Below, in pieces: positions 21,396-34,439 of a DNA stretch of 64,000 nt. The number at the start of each line of letters is the position of its first letter. Within the stretch, counting starts at the first letter, position 1. The notes beneath the pieces are model-generated. The model was not told where the DNA came from, did not search any database, and saw only the letters and a list, made by a program, of their open reading frames with translations. The position numbers and the translations under genes were made by a program. Source of the DNA: Isoetes taiwanensis (lineage: Eukaryota > Streptophyta > Lycopodiopsida > Isoetales > Isoetaceae); the NCBI GenBank assembly GCA_021234155.1, contig JAJEKV010000756.1:1-64000 (forward strand), in the 5' to 3' direction.

Positions 21396-22560
21396 AGGTG
21401 TCTGCTAATTCCGCCATATTTAACTTCATTTGATCTGTTTTGTAGTGCCTTGTTCGCTCTTAAATTATTATTTTCATATTATTTTGCATGTTTAAGTTCT
21501 GAATTTTGTGCATGCATGCGGCCTATGCTAAAAGAGATGAATTTTGATAAAGCTTTTGCTCAAACGCACTATGTACATTCCAGTATGTATTGTGCTAGAC
21601 AGATGGCATGCATCATATTGGATTTCATGTACCTTATTAATGGCCCATATGATAAAGAGAAGTTTATATTATGGAATGACTTTACTGCGGATGGGGATAA
21701 AAGCATTCTAAAGTTTGTCGCCAATGACACTTTTGTGCATGAAGGTCAACTCTCATTTAGTGTGATAATCTATGCTTTCAAGTTATTTCTAAAATCTTCT
21801 ACATCTAATATTGAATTTGCGTATGTATGCACCAAAGAAAACGGATTCAAGACATCTCTTACGACGCACTCCAAGAACCAAAGAAACATTTGTTGAAATC
21901 ATTAATTCTCAGATTAAAAAATCTTCAAGATATGGCGTGTTGTGGCCAAAGAACGCTTTTCCAAGAGACAAGCTACTAGATGCAATGTCTATTGTGTATC
22001 CTCGCCTCGATCATCACGCATGACCTAACACCATAAGCATTTAAAGCAGATTGACTTTCAAGAGCAAGCTTCTCGCGACTCTTAAAGATACATTTCAAGC
22101 AAAGACTGCTACTTTCATAGGATCGTAAAACATTGTGCAACATCATATATGGGAATGCATTGTTGGAACAATCACAATGCTTTGGGAAAACAATATGGGC
22201 TCAATGTGTAGAGCTAGAGAAGCCTAAAGAGTTTGGTTCAATAACTAGACTTTTGATGTTCTTGAGTAATAGGCGCTTCTTCAAGACCTAATGCCAAAGT
22301 ATTTCGTGCTTGCTCGCTTATGTCAGTAGACCATGATTCTAGGCTCAAAAGAGAGGATGAACGAGTATTTATCACCATGAATTATTTAAAGAATAAGGTC
22401 CTAATAGGTCGGAGAAAATCTCGATATTGCTCTACGATCATATACATGTATACTCAAGAAGGTTGTATTATTTTAGAGCATATAGAACTAAAACATCTCT
22501 CGCTTGATGTCCGGCCGCATTACAATTTAGGTTTTAAGTCAGAAGTTCAATAGGGATCAT
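21396..22560 (+). pseudogene. hAT-like transposase gene 1, C-terminal part
   Basis: Downstream half of the gene interrupted by the LTR element. The frame at 21450-21896 (148 codons) has no clear motif. The next frame contains FPRDKLLDAMSIVYPRL near 21957-22008, like the F-x-D-x-x-L-(M/L)-x-A-(L/M)-x-I-(V/I)-YP block that precedes the dimerisation region in this hAT group. The frame at 22320-22553 contains DERVFITMNYLKNKV, matching the hAT C-terminal dimerisation signature (E-R-x-F-S-x-M-N-x-x-K-x-x-x), and then IIYMYTQEG. The region carries stops between these blocks. Together with 16.06-17.0 kb it makes most of one gene, though the middle catalytic region is not seen. Confidence 0.55.
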
Positions 22561-22739
22561 TCTCAGGGTTAGTTGAATCATTCCATGGTTACCCATCTGA
22601 TGTAAGAATAAGTTGAAGCATCATGACAATAAAGGCAAACCGTGGTGACTTAGTAAGTTTCTAGGAGGGCATGCAAAGACATGCCGCCAATCAAAAATCC
22701 GATTTTAGATCCGAAGAGGTTTTACAAGCATCCAAAATG

Positions 22740-23025
22740 TTGCGCCTATGCAATAATTTTGCCGCTATTTGTTAGACAAATTCTAGGAATTAATCATTGC
22801 GTGGATTTCGCTTGTTGAGCTCATATTATATAGGTAACGCTATTACAACTAAATTATCGAGGACAGGACATGCAGCCACAATCGCTTTTGAATGGGTTTG
22901 GACAAGCATGCCAATTATTAGAGTTCTCATATACAATAATGTCCCTCGTTATTAGTTAGACAGCTTTCTGGAATTAATCATTGAGGCCATGTTATATAGA
23001 TAAGATTTGCAACTAAATTGGCGGT
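22740..23025 (+). repeat. Tandem duplication of about 100 bp, spacing ~180 bp
   Basis: TTGTTAGACAAATTCTAGGA then ATTAATCATTG at about 22769-22800, and TAGTTAGACAGCTTTCTGGA then ATTAATCATTG at about 22952-22985, are followed in both copies by TATATAGAT/GTAA and CAACTAAATT. It is an imperfect local duplication in otherwise featureless DNA. Confidence 0.6.
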
Positions 23026-23244
23026 GAAAAAATGAAGGAGACAAAAGACAAGCTTGAATCCATTCTATTTTCGTGATGGATATGTGGACTTTCCTCAATT
23101 GAGCTCCAAGAATCGAATTTAAAGATGTCCGACACAGATAAAAAGTCTAGAAAACTGGAGTTAGGGCTTTTAGAACTAATGTTTAATATGTGTTATGAAC
23201 ATTGAAATTGGCTACAAAGAATCTAATCGATGCCGGGGAACAAT

Positions 23245-23330
23245 GTTTTTCCCTAAGATTTCATCCGATGGTTTTAAGGATATTTCGGCCCTAAGATTTC
23301 ATCCCATGGTTTCCGATGGTTTTAAGGAAT
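23245..23330 (+). repeat. Short tandem duplication
   Basis: CCTAAGATTTCATCC(G/C)ATGG occurs at about 23253 and 23290, and GATGGTTTTAAGGA at about 23266 and 23316, giving two interleaved short repeats within 85 bp. The 70-codon frame over it (23195-23407) is probably produced by the repeat. Confidence 0.6.
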
Positions 23331-23409
23331 TGAAATTGGTTTCTTCTTATTCCATGATAACACGCCATTATTCCAAAACTAATAGTAAAAAGGACATATT
23401 TTGCTAGTA

Positions 23410-24870
23410 CAATGTATCTTTAAACCTATTCATTTAAGCCCAAACTTAATTAAGACGAAAGTGAAATGTCCATGTTTATGATTTTTACATGGTGTATTAA
23501 CTATATAAATTGCTCACAATATGCCCCAATTGCACTCAACTTTGTTTGTAGCTCAAATGATTCGCATGTTCTTCCATACTCCAAATAGAATCATTCAAAT
23601 TCCTAGTGTTTTCCACAGAATAGTTATCGTGTTGCCATAGAAGACCATAATTGTTCAAGTAGGCATCCTAGAAAAATTTGCTCTAGAATCTTGAATTTTA
23701 TTGAACTTCTTGGCTAAACGTGGTTGGTCAAAATTTGCCAATATTTCTATAGCTAGTGTTGAAGTTTGTGATGAAATCGCCAACTTTGCTATTGCTAAAA
23801 AAAACTATTATTAGCCAACATTTCTAAATTACACCTTCACAAATTTATTCTTAAGGGCAACCCTACCCATTTTATCGCCATATAGGTTCTCCAACCCCGG
23901 GATTCGCTTATAACAAAAGGGATATGCTATCCGCTCAAGGGTGGCCAAAAACACCCCGTATAATCACTTATGAAGGCTAATTAACCCCTAACGTGATATA
24001 GTTTATCCCAAATAGTGGTGAAAAACCCCTAATGGGAAGTATGCCTATGTAAAGGAGTAAAAAAAACCCTATAGTTTGAACTCACATGTTTTGTACACCA
24101 AAAAAATGTAAACCCGCTTTGAACCACCATTTTGATTTACATTCCTCCAAACCCCGGTATTGCCTCTGCGCCGTGGTTTCATGTTGTATATATATATTCT
24201 TTGCCATCATATGTCAGAGATCTAAAAGAGTTGGGTATATATTTCTTCGAACATCAAATACTACAAAGCTCATACCTTGCTAGAATGATAAGCGGAGTGG
24301 GATCGCTTTTTGAAAAGCTTTAAATGCTTTAAAACTTTACCTATGGGACCCTCTTCAATGTCGCAAGATTAGATTCCCGTAACCGTGAAAGAGTGCCCGA
24401 CTGAAGTTTTTCCATTGAACCAAAACGAACCGCCTCTAAACAAACCGCTAATCCAAGGGATGAAAAATAACTTAAAAGAAATCAATGGTCAAGATGTCGC
24501 GACAAACTATCCTCTTATTTCCGCATTGGTATTATATATAGATATAAGTACTTTCTTGCACCTCTAAATATAAAGGCTTTCTTTGATTTGCAATTGATCG
24601 TAATGCTTAGCTTTTAAGGGCATAGCTCAAGAAATTCAGTGGATTGGTAGTCCTTTTCTACTCACTAGTTCCCAGTTAATAGTACCAATGGTATTCATCG
24701 GGAGATAAAAAGGTCATAAAAATGGGGCATTGTAGATTGTGGTGCCTTCGGAAAACTTCTAATGGTGCAACTGAATTTTTACATAATGACATGTTGCCAA
24801 GAAGATTCTTCCTTGAGGTTGGGCCCATAAGGAAGGACATTTTAAGGAACAAAGACACGCCTCAATTTGT
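23410..24870. other. No gene recognised
   Basis: AT-rich stretch with a few 60-65-codon frames in overlapping phases around 24086-24323 and 24385-24567. No domain, element end or RNA gene was seen. Confidence 0.4.
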
Positions 24871-24878
24871 AGCCAAAT

Positions 24879-25615
24879 CTATTCCACCAAGTTAAGAAGA
24901 CCGGGCCTCATTTCGAATGTATTCCACCAACTTATAGAATCTATTATAGGAAATAAGGCATTTGGGGACCCTTCCAACAACCACATTGCCCTTGCCCATA
25001 AGTCATGGAAATTGACATACCTTTTTCCTACCGCAGCTTGACTGGCAGCGTTGATCCAATGGAAGGAATGTAAATCCAAAGGATCCACGAATGTATGTGG
25101 GGATGGAAATGGGGAGCGATTCGAGGGGGTGATGCGAATCGCATTAGACAAAAGCAAGTCTTGAATGGGTGGACCGACTACCCCCCGCAACATGGATTTT
25201 ACGGTTGATTGAGGAAATTGATCTCCGAGCGTAATCAGAGGGTCGATTTCCACTCGCAAACGTAAGAAGCCATGCGGGTTCCGGACTGACATGGGAATAG
25301 CTGCAGGGATTGAAGCAAATTAAAGCTGGAGCCACCGAGTTCCAGTCTATTGTAGAGAGGAAGTCTTGAGGGAGTGACTCATAATAAAAAGTCGCTAGGG
25401 GACCGAATTTGGCATCGTCGAGGGGTCCACGTCGCACGATGAGGCCACGACGGACCCCTGGGTGGGTATGAAGGCGTTGTTTTGGAGGAGCCGATCCGAA
25501 TTAAAAGCGCACCATTTTGCGTTTTTTGCAGCGGAGCTTCGATTCTTCTGCCAAATCCAAAGAGCGCCATAATGCTGAGCAGCAGCAGTGCAGGGGGACC
25601 AAATTATTCGCATTC
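24879..25615 (-). pseudogene. Coding-like minus-strand stretch of unknown identity, frameshifted
   Basis: Three overlapping minus-strand frames follow one another in order: 25570-25379 (starting MALFGFGRRIEAPLQ), 25437-25144 (containing DDAKFGPLATFYYESLPQDF) and 25292-24879 (137 codons, containing NPHGFLRLRVEIDPLITLGD and HWINAASQAAVGKRYVNFHD). The composition is far less AT-rich than the flanks and amino-acid usage is balanced, as in real protein. I do not recognise the family and give no function. It may be an exonic region of a host gene with indels or a decayed element gene. The opposing plus-strand frames at 25482-25927 share the same CpG-rich start region. Confidence 0.45.
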
Positions 25616-25930
25616 AAATTTTTCCAGCCGGGCCTCGTATCTGCGCTCTTACCTCCACTCTCCTTCGTCAAAAATTCGAGAAAAAAAAAACCCACCCTTT
25701 GCTCCAAAATGAAATCCTCCCTCCGCCGCTACTTCAAATCTTTTCGCCGCCTCCGCCGCATCGCTTTTATGAATCCCATTGCCATTTCCTTTCGCCTCCC
25801 AGGATTCCTCTCAGAAATTTGTCCTGTTATGCTGCATAACACCAATTATTCTTTGGTGCTGTTACTGTATTCTTTCTTCATTTTTTTTTTTTTCTTTCTA
25901 TATTTTATAATTTGCCCATTCTTTTGAACA
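25480..25930 (+). other. CpG-rich block with overlapping plus-strand frames, possible promoter/first exon
   Basis: Frames at 25482-25712, 25517-25927 (136 codons) and 25588-25839 overlap here. At 25709 an ATG opens MKSSLRRYFKSFRRLRRIAF, an Arg/Ser-rich start that would suit an organelle transit peptide, followed by a T-rich stretch. The unusual density of CCGCC and CGCC repeats against an AT-rich background suggests a gene start, either for this strand or, head to head, for the minus-strand frames. No homology is recognised. Confidence 0.3.
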
Positions 25931-28900
25931 TTGTTTTCTATACATTGATGCTAAGATGTTTTCGCACTCCTTTGTTCTTCTTTCAGTTTCATTGATATCT
26001 GCAAACTATGCAACATACATTGTGGCATTCAAAAATGCCTACTACTTAATTTCGTATTTATATCTAGAATGAAATAGACGAGTTGTGTAACGATTGGGCA
26101 TTCATATATGTAACAATGTTCATATAATGCTTTTATGTTATAATAAGAATTTATCATGAGGGCCTTTATGTCGGGCTTAACATTTCTCTTCTCCACCACC
26201 GCAAAAGAAGTTTTGTGCTCAATGAATAGATCTCAATTCTCGACATCCTCAGATGCTAAAGAACATGCGTGGATTTGAACTTACAATACTACAAAACTAG
26301 CAATTGCAATATCTTTGTCCGTCCTAAACGATGGATTTCACAAAGGAGCAAAATATGAAGTGTTCAATTACAATACATTATCCATATGCGTAATAATTAC
26401 ATCTCCCACTTTTCCAAATTTGAAGGGGTTTTTAATTTCACCCGCAGGGATGTATACGGGTTGCCTAAAGTTGGTGGGGAGGGCCCAGCAAACCACCATG
26501 CCATTGATGTGGATTTGTCCGCTGCCATTTTGTATATAGTATAGAAATTGCAATTATAATATTACACATAGTATAGAAAATGCAATTATAATATTACACA
26601 TAATGCAATAACCGGATCGGACGGTATGGCAAAGAGCAACAAGGGCCCAAAGGAGCATGTTGGGGATATGGAAAGATGAGCTAGGGCCGCAGAATGAAAC
26701 CGAAAAAAAAGGTCTCACTAGAGAGGCTAACACTTTTAACCTTAGAATTAAAGTGAAATCGATTAATTTCAATGGAAGGATATGGTAGGTGCTTGTATAA
26801 TAAAGGAGTCAGGAGAGTTTCTAAGTCGCTTTTGAGAACGATCGAGGGATTAGGCTGCATCGCGGTCTCTAAGTTTGACACAGTAGAGTAAACAAACAGA
26901 CTAGTATGTTTCTCTTTGTATTTTAATAAGATCAAGTTTATTCTGGAAGCTTTTCTCCCCATACATGCAAATTGCGATTCTATACGATTCATTATTTCTA
27001 AGACTCCATGTTCAAAAAGAGATAGATCTAATGTGACCGAAGGCCATCCTCAAGAAAAGTTATTCGGAGATCACTCTCCTCAGATAGAATTTCCAAGGCA
27101 TGCTCACCATTCTCCGCAAGAGAATACACCTAAGGTATTGAAAAACACAATAAAAAGAAAACCATAGCCTAAAGAGCATGTTCTCAATGTTCTAATTTAC
27201 CTTAGGAAGTGTTTCCCAAGACACATCTAGAACTTCCATTTCGTATAAGACTTGGCTGTTTATAGCCATGGTCTGCTTAGAATTTGGTTTGTGCATTCCC
27301 TTTGGTACCGCAAGCTCTTCCTTGCATCATCCTGAAAGACCAACAAAGAACCTTTGGACTTTGGTAACCACCACTTCTCCTTTGCGGCGCATGTATGTTG
27401 GCCATCCCGACTATTCATCTATTGAAATGCCCCGTCAACATAATAAAAACTCGCTTTTGAAACCGCCCAAATGATTCCCTCGCACCAAAATGACATTGAC
27501 ACATTAAAAAATGAAATGAAATATGGATACTAATATGAGTCCGATGTTCATCGCCAAAGATTGTAATCGCTTTTTAGTGGGCCGGAAGATTTATATGAAG
27601 ATCCGAATCGGGTCGAAAGTAATTTATATAATCGCTTAACCGACAAAAAGCCACTCCATCTCCTTTTCCACATTGTTCTTGGCTCAAAAGACAAAGGCTC
27701 CGCTCTCCATAACTCAAAAGTCAAGTCGCTCTCATGCAATGTAGGAATAGGGAGTGAACTTATCGAGCATGTCATATAATCCTAACAACATAACCAACCT
27801 TCTGTTTAAAACAAACTACGTAAGTACCGTTAAAGCACTTTGTGGTGGTTGGTCCGCACCTGCAGACAAATGACCCTCTTTCTCTTCAAATCTCCAAAGA
27901 TAGGCTTAAACTGAGATCCCAAGGCCATTCAAAAAACCCAAATGAAAAAAAATCCATTTTTGTGACTCAAAACGTAAAAGCCCAAATCAAAAATCCGCTT
28001 TCTATGATACAAAACAAAGCTCAAATCGGGCCTCGCCGATTTAGAAAAAAAGCCTATAGACATTTGAGTTTATGGCGGCGCTGTAAGGTAAGAAGAGATT
28101 TATTTTACCGCTTACTAATGGACTGGAAGAAGAGCTTAATGTCGAGATGATGTGGACGAGCTAGAGATATGGGCGATTCCTTCATCCAAATAATGCCTTA
28201 AAGCAAATGGGTGACCGGGTGGACTTGCAAGCAAGGCCGCCTCCCATATCCATATCTAGAGGTGGAGATATTATTTCATATAATTCTAACTTGAGGAGCC
28301 ATTGATGCATCTCACATCAAAAATCAGAATCCTCGCAAGATCGCCGCTGCTCGTATACCGATTTGCCTCGCATAAACCAGAAACATATTTTTTTAACTAC
28401 TTGGCATATTGGTTGTACAACACGCCGTCTATTTCTTGCATAGAAAGCTAGTGCAATCCTCATCTCCTGTCGTGTTCACCGGCCGGGTGCGAAAATTTCG
28501 TGAGATACATATCATCAAATTTGTTTATGACAGGAACAAAACAAAGGAAATAACAAGGGTTAGAACGCTTATGACACAAACAAGACATAAGGAAATATCA
28601 CCTTTTGAAAGTCAAAGAAGGCCCTTTGGCAAAAGTTGCAAGTGTCGCCTTTATGCAGCCCTTAAATCTTCCCAAGTGTACCTAAATAGAAAACATAATG
28701 AGAACTTGTATGTTTGTAAAAATAAAAGGCAATGCCTACACAATTTTTTTTGCCATCTAGTAGTTGCAATGCAGAATTTTACAGAAATGACATATGGCAA
28801 AAAAAGAGGGATTGATTGGTAATTACAAGAGAAGGATTGATAAATACAAAGAAAAGATTATATGATTATCGCTCTAAGCTCCCAATACAAATATGGGATT

Positions 28901-31070
28901 AAAATGTACCGCTCTCGATTTTGCCGACTCCATAACAAAGAGCGTAATCACAAATATATGTGGGTTATGAATCATGCGAGGAGAGATCTCCAATGTGTCA
29001 ACCTATGTGCATGAGTCAAACATGGACCGATTATTATTATATCCTAAACATTCATGAGTCATGATTTGAGGTAGCCTCAAAAGCATGCAAAGGTAGAAGC
29101 GGGTTCTTCAAAAGGAATACCTAAGATGTGTAGCAATGCAATGAAATGAAACCTTTGATTTTTATATAACTGTGGCAAATGGTGCTCAATCAATTCTAGA
29201 CAACCACCAACGACATCGGTGGCAATATTTCAAATAAGTCATGGCAGTAGCAAATCTAGAAGCTTCGCCTAATTACCCGGGTTTGCATTTCACTCTTAAT
29301 CCGTGGAATGAATTTTGATATGGTGGACAAACCGCGACGCTATAATCTTACAATGCACTATAGCTCAACGATTTTTATTTGTGCCTGGGAACCCGATCGT
29401 TGCCTTGAGATGACAGTGAACAAAAGCCAAACCTCTTCCAAGGCCCGTCTCCAAAAGTGACCACTGTGTGGAACTTTACCGTCAAGTAAAGGCTCAACTT
29501 GATACTCTATATGTCAAAATATCAATGTCAACTTCCATCCTGTGCTCCCATCACCTTCCTTGAATCTCGTGTCTTGAAGAAAATCATCTATATGTGTACT
29601 TTCGCCTTTGGATTTTTCTGACTCGCTTTATTGGCTCCTGTGAAATGGTTCCATGGATCGGCTCTTTATGTCGCTTTTTCCCGCAGCGCTTGCCTTTGCC
29701 TTTGTCTTTGAGATAAAGTGCTTCTTCTTATGAAACCGGAATGAACGCGGAAATTTATGCTTATCTAACAAATGTTGGTGCCTAGCCAAGTCACTTTGAA
29801 ATCGGGCCCATCACACTTTCAACTAAGCACCCATACCGGGGGATGAAATGAGTTAGCATCCGTAAAATTCGTGATTAAAAACTTCCATTGAAAAAAGTAC
29901 CATGGGATAACCGCGGCAACCTTTGCCTTAAAAAGGCATCATGTGATTTCCAAATATGCATCTAGAAGGCTGGGTCGCCTTTGGGAAAACCCTTTCGCTA
30001 TGTAATCCAATGTGCAAAACCGTATGGCGCGACAGTAAGTAATGTGTCTCCGTGGCTTAAGCCTTTTGAGTCTAGCTCCGTACCGCTTATAGGGCAATTG
30101 ACATCCCTATATGGCCAAAGGGCTCATTAGCTTCAAGTTATTTTAAACATATTGCCTCCGATGAAGGAGTTACGTAACATCTCCACTTTAACCTAACCTC
30201 CATACCGTAATTGTGCCTCAACCGACCAAGATATTCTTTCTCGCCGTCTGTGTTTCCATTTGTCAAGCCTTGCTATATGTCCCCGTTCGTCAAAGCTAGA
30301 AAAGGAATGAATCATTCGCTCAAAAGTAAACAATATAGATTAAAACACGGCTCTAATCGCTTGGTGGAAGAAAACGGGCGTAAGGCCGGTGATGGATCTA
30401 AATTTTATGAATGATATCGATGTGAAGCTAAGAAGAAGGCTGAGGAGCCCAAGTGGTGGAGATTCATATCCGTGATGCAGAATGGAGGCTGCATTGAGCG
30501 GAAAAATGAAGGATCGGATTTGTATGCGTGAAGAAGCACATCTCCGGGCTATGGCGGACGCCTAATAGTGTAAGAATGGATTGCTCAAGAGCAAGAAAAG
30601 AGGAAGATTATTCACGTGTTTCTTTTTAAAGATTTTACAAAAAAAAGAAAAATGTACGCGGTCAACCCCGTATCGTGTCTCACTTCTTTAAAAATTACTT
30701 CCCCCTATTTTTAAGAACGTAAAAACATACCGCTTTTATATATGGTATGATAGATAATAAAAGATATGCAATTTGCTCTAGTAAGGGTGGAGCCTTTAGA
30801 GAGCCACCCCACGCCCCTAAGCAAAATTGCCATTTTCTAATGTAATGGTTTGAGGCATGGCCATTTAGCTTAGTAAAATAAGCATACGGATTCTAAAGCA
30901 TGTTCAAACAATCTAAAAAATTTTAACACCAACGACCTTAGTAATCCAACAATAATTTCAACATTACAAATGGTGAAGAGAAGGCAAAGATTATGACCCT
31001 TTGACTAACATATAGAAGGAAGATAATAGCAATGAACTAACAATACAAACCATCTATTAAAAGTTTATAG
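25931..31070. other. Long stretch with no identified gene
   Basis: Scattered frames on both strands show no recognised domain. The longest is plus 28409-28822 (137 codons, with KCRLYAALKSSQVYLNRKHN and then CKNKRQC, a Cys/Lys-rich end), which I cannot place. Plus 27842-28150 is Lys/Arg-rich. Minus 26681-26992 is Ser/Leu-rich. A poly-A run and weak C-rich islands at 29370-30150 hint at decayed insertions, but no element end could be fixed. Confidence 0.4.
26538..26601 (+). repeat. Two 32-bp tandem copies
   Basis: AGTATAGAAATTGCAATTAT followed by AATATTACACAT is repeated with one mismatch at 26538 and 26570. The near-identity means it is recent. Confidence 0.85.
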
Positions 31071-31076
31071 TCTTTA

Positions 31077-31120
31077 GGGTACCTTCACACCAAATTAAGT
31101 TAGGATTATGTTAAGGTTTT
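31077..31120 (+). repeat. Inverted-repeat arm matching 34793-34830
   Basis: GGTACCTTCACACCAAATTAAGTTAGGATTA-type sequence here is imperfectly complementary to TTAGTCCTAACTTAACGGCGGTCTTGAAGGTACCTTAA-type sequence at 34793-34830: GGTACCTTCA and AAGTTAGGA are shared. This could be the two ends of one ~3.75-kb element or separate copies of a MITE-like end. Confidence 0.45.
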
Positions 31121-31296
31121 AGAATAGTCTTCCTTTCACACCACCGCTTGCTAGTTTTGCATTAATAATTTGATTTAGCATTCCGCTAATTATTTTAACC
31201 TAAAAAGCCTTTAACTCAAAAATTTGTTCAAACATATTTACTTGGGTTAAAAATTAAACTCAAAGTTAACGATTTTTTTGAAATTACATCTGAAAA

Positions 31297-31327
31297 ATTA
31301 AAGTGACCTTCGAGGTGTCACTTTAAT
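31297..31327. repeat. Perfect 11-bp hairpin
   Basis: ATTAAAGTGAC (31297-31307) and its exact complement GTCACTTTAAT (31317-31327) are separated by a 9-base loop. It is not followed by the T-run of a bacterial-type terminator and is more likely an element terminus or a small MITE-like remnant. Confidence 0.6.
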
Positions 31328-31329
31328 CC

Positions 31330-34300
31330 GAGGGTCGAGTCGCCGACCGGTCATTTGAAGGGAGCCGCTGAAACGGGCGACGATTTGGCTGCTTAGACCA
31401 CTCTGCTAGCTCCAAGGTAAAAATCCCTTCCTGATATAGTAATTTCGACTATCTCGACCGGGATTCCTTTTACCCCGGGTATGCAGATCCCCATACACAT
31501 GGAGATGGAGTAACCGAATCCATCCACTGTGAATAGACTTTTTCGCTTTTGACCCTTAAGACATGCAAGCAGTACGTTAAGTATGGGCGGCGGAAATTAT
31601 GAACCATGGTGACAGATGGAGAAAATAGTTTGCTTAAAAATCCATCTTTCATAGCCATATATAAATAAAATGAGTGCATTTTTTATTGCTCAGATTGTCG
31701 ATTTTTCCTCTTTGCCCCTTCTTGCTGAATAAATTTTGATGATCGTTCACAACAAATTTGTAAGGAAGCTACTTAACTTTTTCTTTTAGACTATCAAAGA
31801 TTTAAATCATACATTCGGACAAATTTGTAGTACCTTACATGGTCAAGCTCATACATTATACGAGACATTCAAGATTTATATCTCGAATCATTGCACATAT
31901 CAGGCTTGGATTTGACAGGAATTTGTTTGTGATGGATCGGGAAAAGTGTTCGGAAATGGAAAATCTTTTGAAAAACACCGGAGTAGACGGATTATTAATA
32001 TGGAGGACAAGCACTTTGAAAATGAGATAAAAAGGGAGAAAGTTGTGGGCTTTGATAGCTCTAAGGATGGGCAGAACGCAAAAAAGAGTGTCCTCGAGAA
32101 AGCCCCTTCACTCAAATGGAGATGGCATCTTATGTGATGATAATCCTCGAAGAGGGAGGTAGAAGCAAGGGGGTTCCCTTTGCTTTTGGAAGAAAAACTG
32201 TGGAAATGGCTCACCACAGATTGGTGAAAATGATTTGAACATAGAGGCCGTGAAATTGTAGAAAAAAGACAGCCAGAAAGCCAAAGAACGATTAGGGAAA
32301 ATACCTTGACTTCTTTTCAAAGAACTGACGGAAGTTAACGAGATCTGTAATAACTGAGGTATGAAACTCAAATCTTTTTAGGTGTAATTTGATGCACAAT
32401 TGTGCTTTAACCGCACCGCTAAGATTTAAAAACATGAAAAGTTCCACAGTTTAACTACTTTAGAGAATAAAAAACAAGAACATCTATGCAAGGCTCACTT
32501 GCATGTTAAAATTAAAAAAGAAAAAAATGTAAATATCATTGATTTTCCATTTGACAAACAAGAAATTCCATGTTCCCCTACAGGTGGGAAAGCCGCAGAC
32601 TATATCTTGGGGCGATTTGGCAAATTCCTTACTGACTTGACCTTGATAAAAGAAAGGTCATAAAGAAGAAGTGAATTCAGCGAATTTGTCACGATCCGGC
32701 AGAAAAATCTATAGGAATTCGTGATCCTTTTCTTTGGAGAAGATGTGATCATGGAAAATCCATTGTTATTTTTAATGGAAATGCTAGCTTTAAAAATCCT
32801 CTTTGTAGCTTTTAACTTGGCCCCATTCTCGCTTTTTAGTAGCCCCCCTAACACTTTTGTTTCGTTTTTCCATGCAAAGCCAAAAGTGCAAAGTGCCTAT
32901 TCTTTGGGTTTTTGGGTCTCTAAATGAGTTCCGAATTATCCAATTCCTTTAATTTTCGTGATCGCGGCATCTTTGCAAGGTATTGTACCCTAGACGACAT
33001 GTTGAGGGTCCGTGATCCAAACATTGGTGAACAGTGCATTTAGTTGTAAAGCGTGTCCATGGCATGTGGTTTGTGAATGTAGGTAGATCCATTGCATGTG
33101 GTATACCATGTCAAGTCATAGTCGCCATGTTGTATCACCATGTCAAGTAAAAAATAACAAGGATGAAATTTCGGAGAAGTCCAAGTTGTTCTTTGGAACG
33201 TAGTCTTGCCCGCTAACTATGATTTTAGAGCAAGATTTATGAGGTGCCAAAGCTATAACTATTTTAAAGTCTCAAGACTTACAACATGAGCAAACACCCT
33301 TTTATGAAAGAACTGAATGTAAACCCGATGTTGTTATGCATGGTGTTTGATTGAAATTGCATGAACATTGCGTAAAATGGAAAAATTAATGCTTTGATTT
33401 TAACCTCGTTGATCTTCGAAGTCCGTGATATTCGTGGATTAGGTTGCAAACTAGTTTGATTATATTCTTTTAGTGACCTTCTCGAATAGAACTTGCTTTG
33501 TTATTGTATAGTGTGTTTCAAATTTTGATTCGAAAGTTATGTGATTTTAGGTGAGATCCATCTTGGCTCCTATGGATTAATAAAGTTTTTTGCCGTGAGC
33601 TTCTGGATCATTGAGATTATGTTAAAACCATGCGGTCATTTTTGAAGCTTCAAAAATATCCGTTTGTTGTATCATGTAGTAAATATATACTCTTGAAAAA
33701 CTTTTGGTTACTTGGTTCAAACTTTTCTCGTTGGATTTGAGCCGCAGTAAACATAAACTACATGATTGAATGTTTACTCTTGTCTTCCCAAGTTTGTGCG
33801 TATGTCTTTCTACCCTCTGCCTCATGCCTTAGAGGCCCCGTGAATGAAGTCAAAGACTAAACTCGATACACAAAGGCCCTTTAAATCATTTAGGAACCAC
33901 CTATATATTAGCTGCTAAGGTAATTTTGTAGTGTCTCATGATCTCGGATAGAAATGTCTTCCACAATTGTAATGGCATCCTACCATGTATCGTGGACTTT
34001 AACTCGAGATTCTAAAAGGCATCGCTACTCGATTATTAAGTCCCATTTGAAGGATATTTAGTGATAGGGATGTAAATAGAGCAAATTTCTTTGTTTAAAG
34101 GTTTGAAAAATAAAAGGGATACATCTATGATGGGTATTGTGTTGTAAAAGATGCACTAAACACAAGCATTGTGTATTAGCATGGTGCTCATAAGCCGGCG
34201 CTTTTAAAGTACCCTCTCAATCAATTGACGCTTATGATAGAAATGTTAGCTGGTTATATTGATCCCTTTAATGCACAATTAGCAAGCTATTTATCAATCA

Positions 34301-34430
34301 TCTTAAGGTTTGAAAGTTTAAGATGGACGGCAATAACTTTGGCATGATTTTGGCACGCAGTTCATATGTTAAATTTGTTCAAGTGGCACAAAGAAGAGGA
34401 CAATTGTTTGAAGTGTTTAATAGAAGTTAA
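31330..34430. other. No gene recognised
   Basis: Short opposed frames (plus 31839-32030, plus 31946-32137, minus 31900-32217, minus 32108-32371, and others) overlap in several phases and show no motif. CATGTGGT-type phrases repeat at 33060-33140 around CCATGTCAAGT, a small local duplication. Nothing else is supported. Confidence 0.4.
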
Positions 34431-34439
34431 AAAACAAAA

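Noticed and set aside
31297-31413. tRNA-Ser/Leu-like sequence on the minus strand (TAGCAGAGTGGTCTAAG)
   Set aside because: The A-box match is good, but the only B-box-like sequence nearby (GGTCGAGTC) is on the opposite strand, and no consistent cloverleaf forms. Not called as a tRNA or SINE.
31839-32371. Cluster of overlapping ORFs on both strands
   Set aside because: Four or more phases are open at once with no motif, which points to low stop density rather than to a gene.
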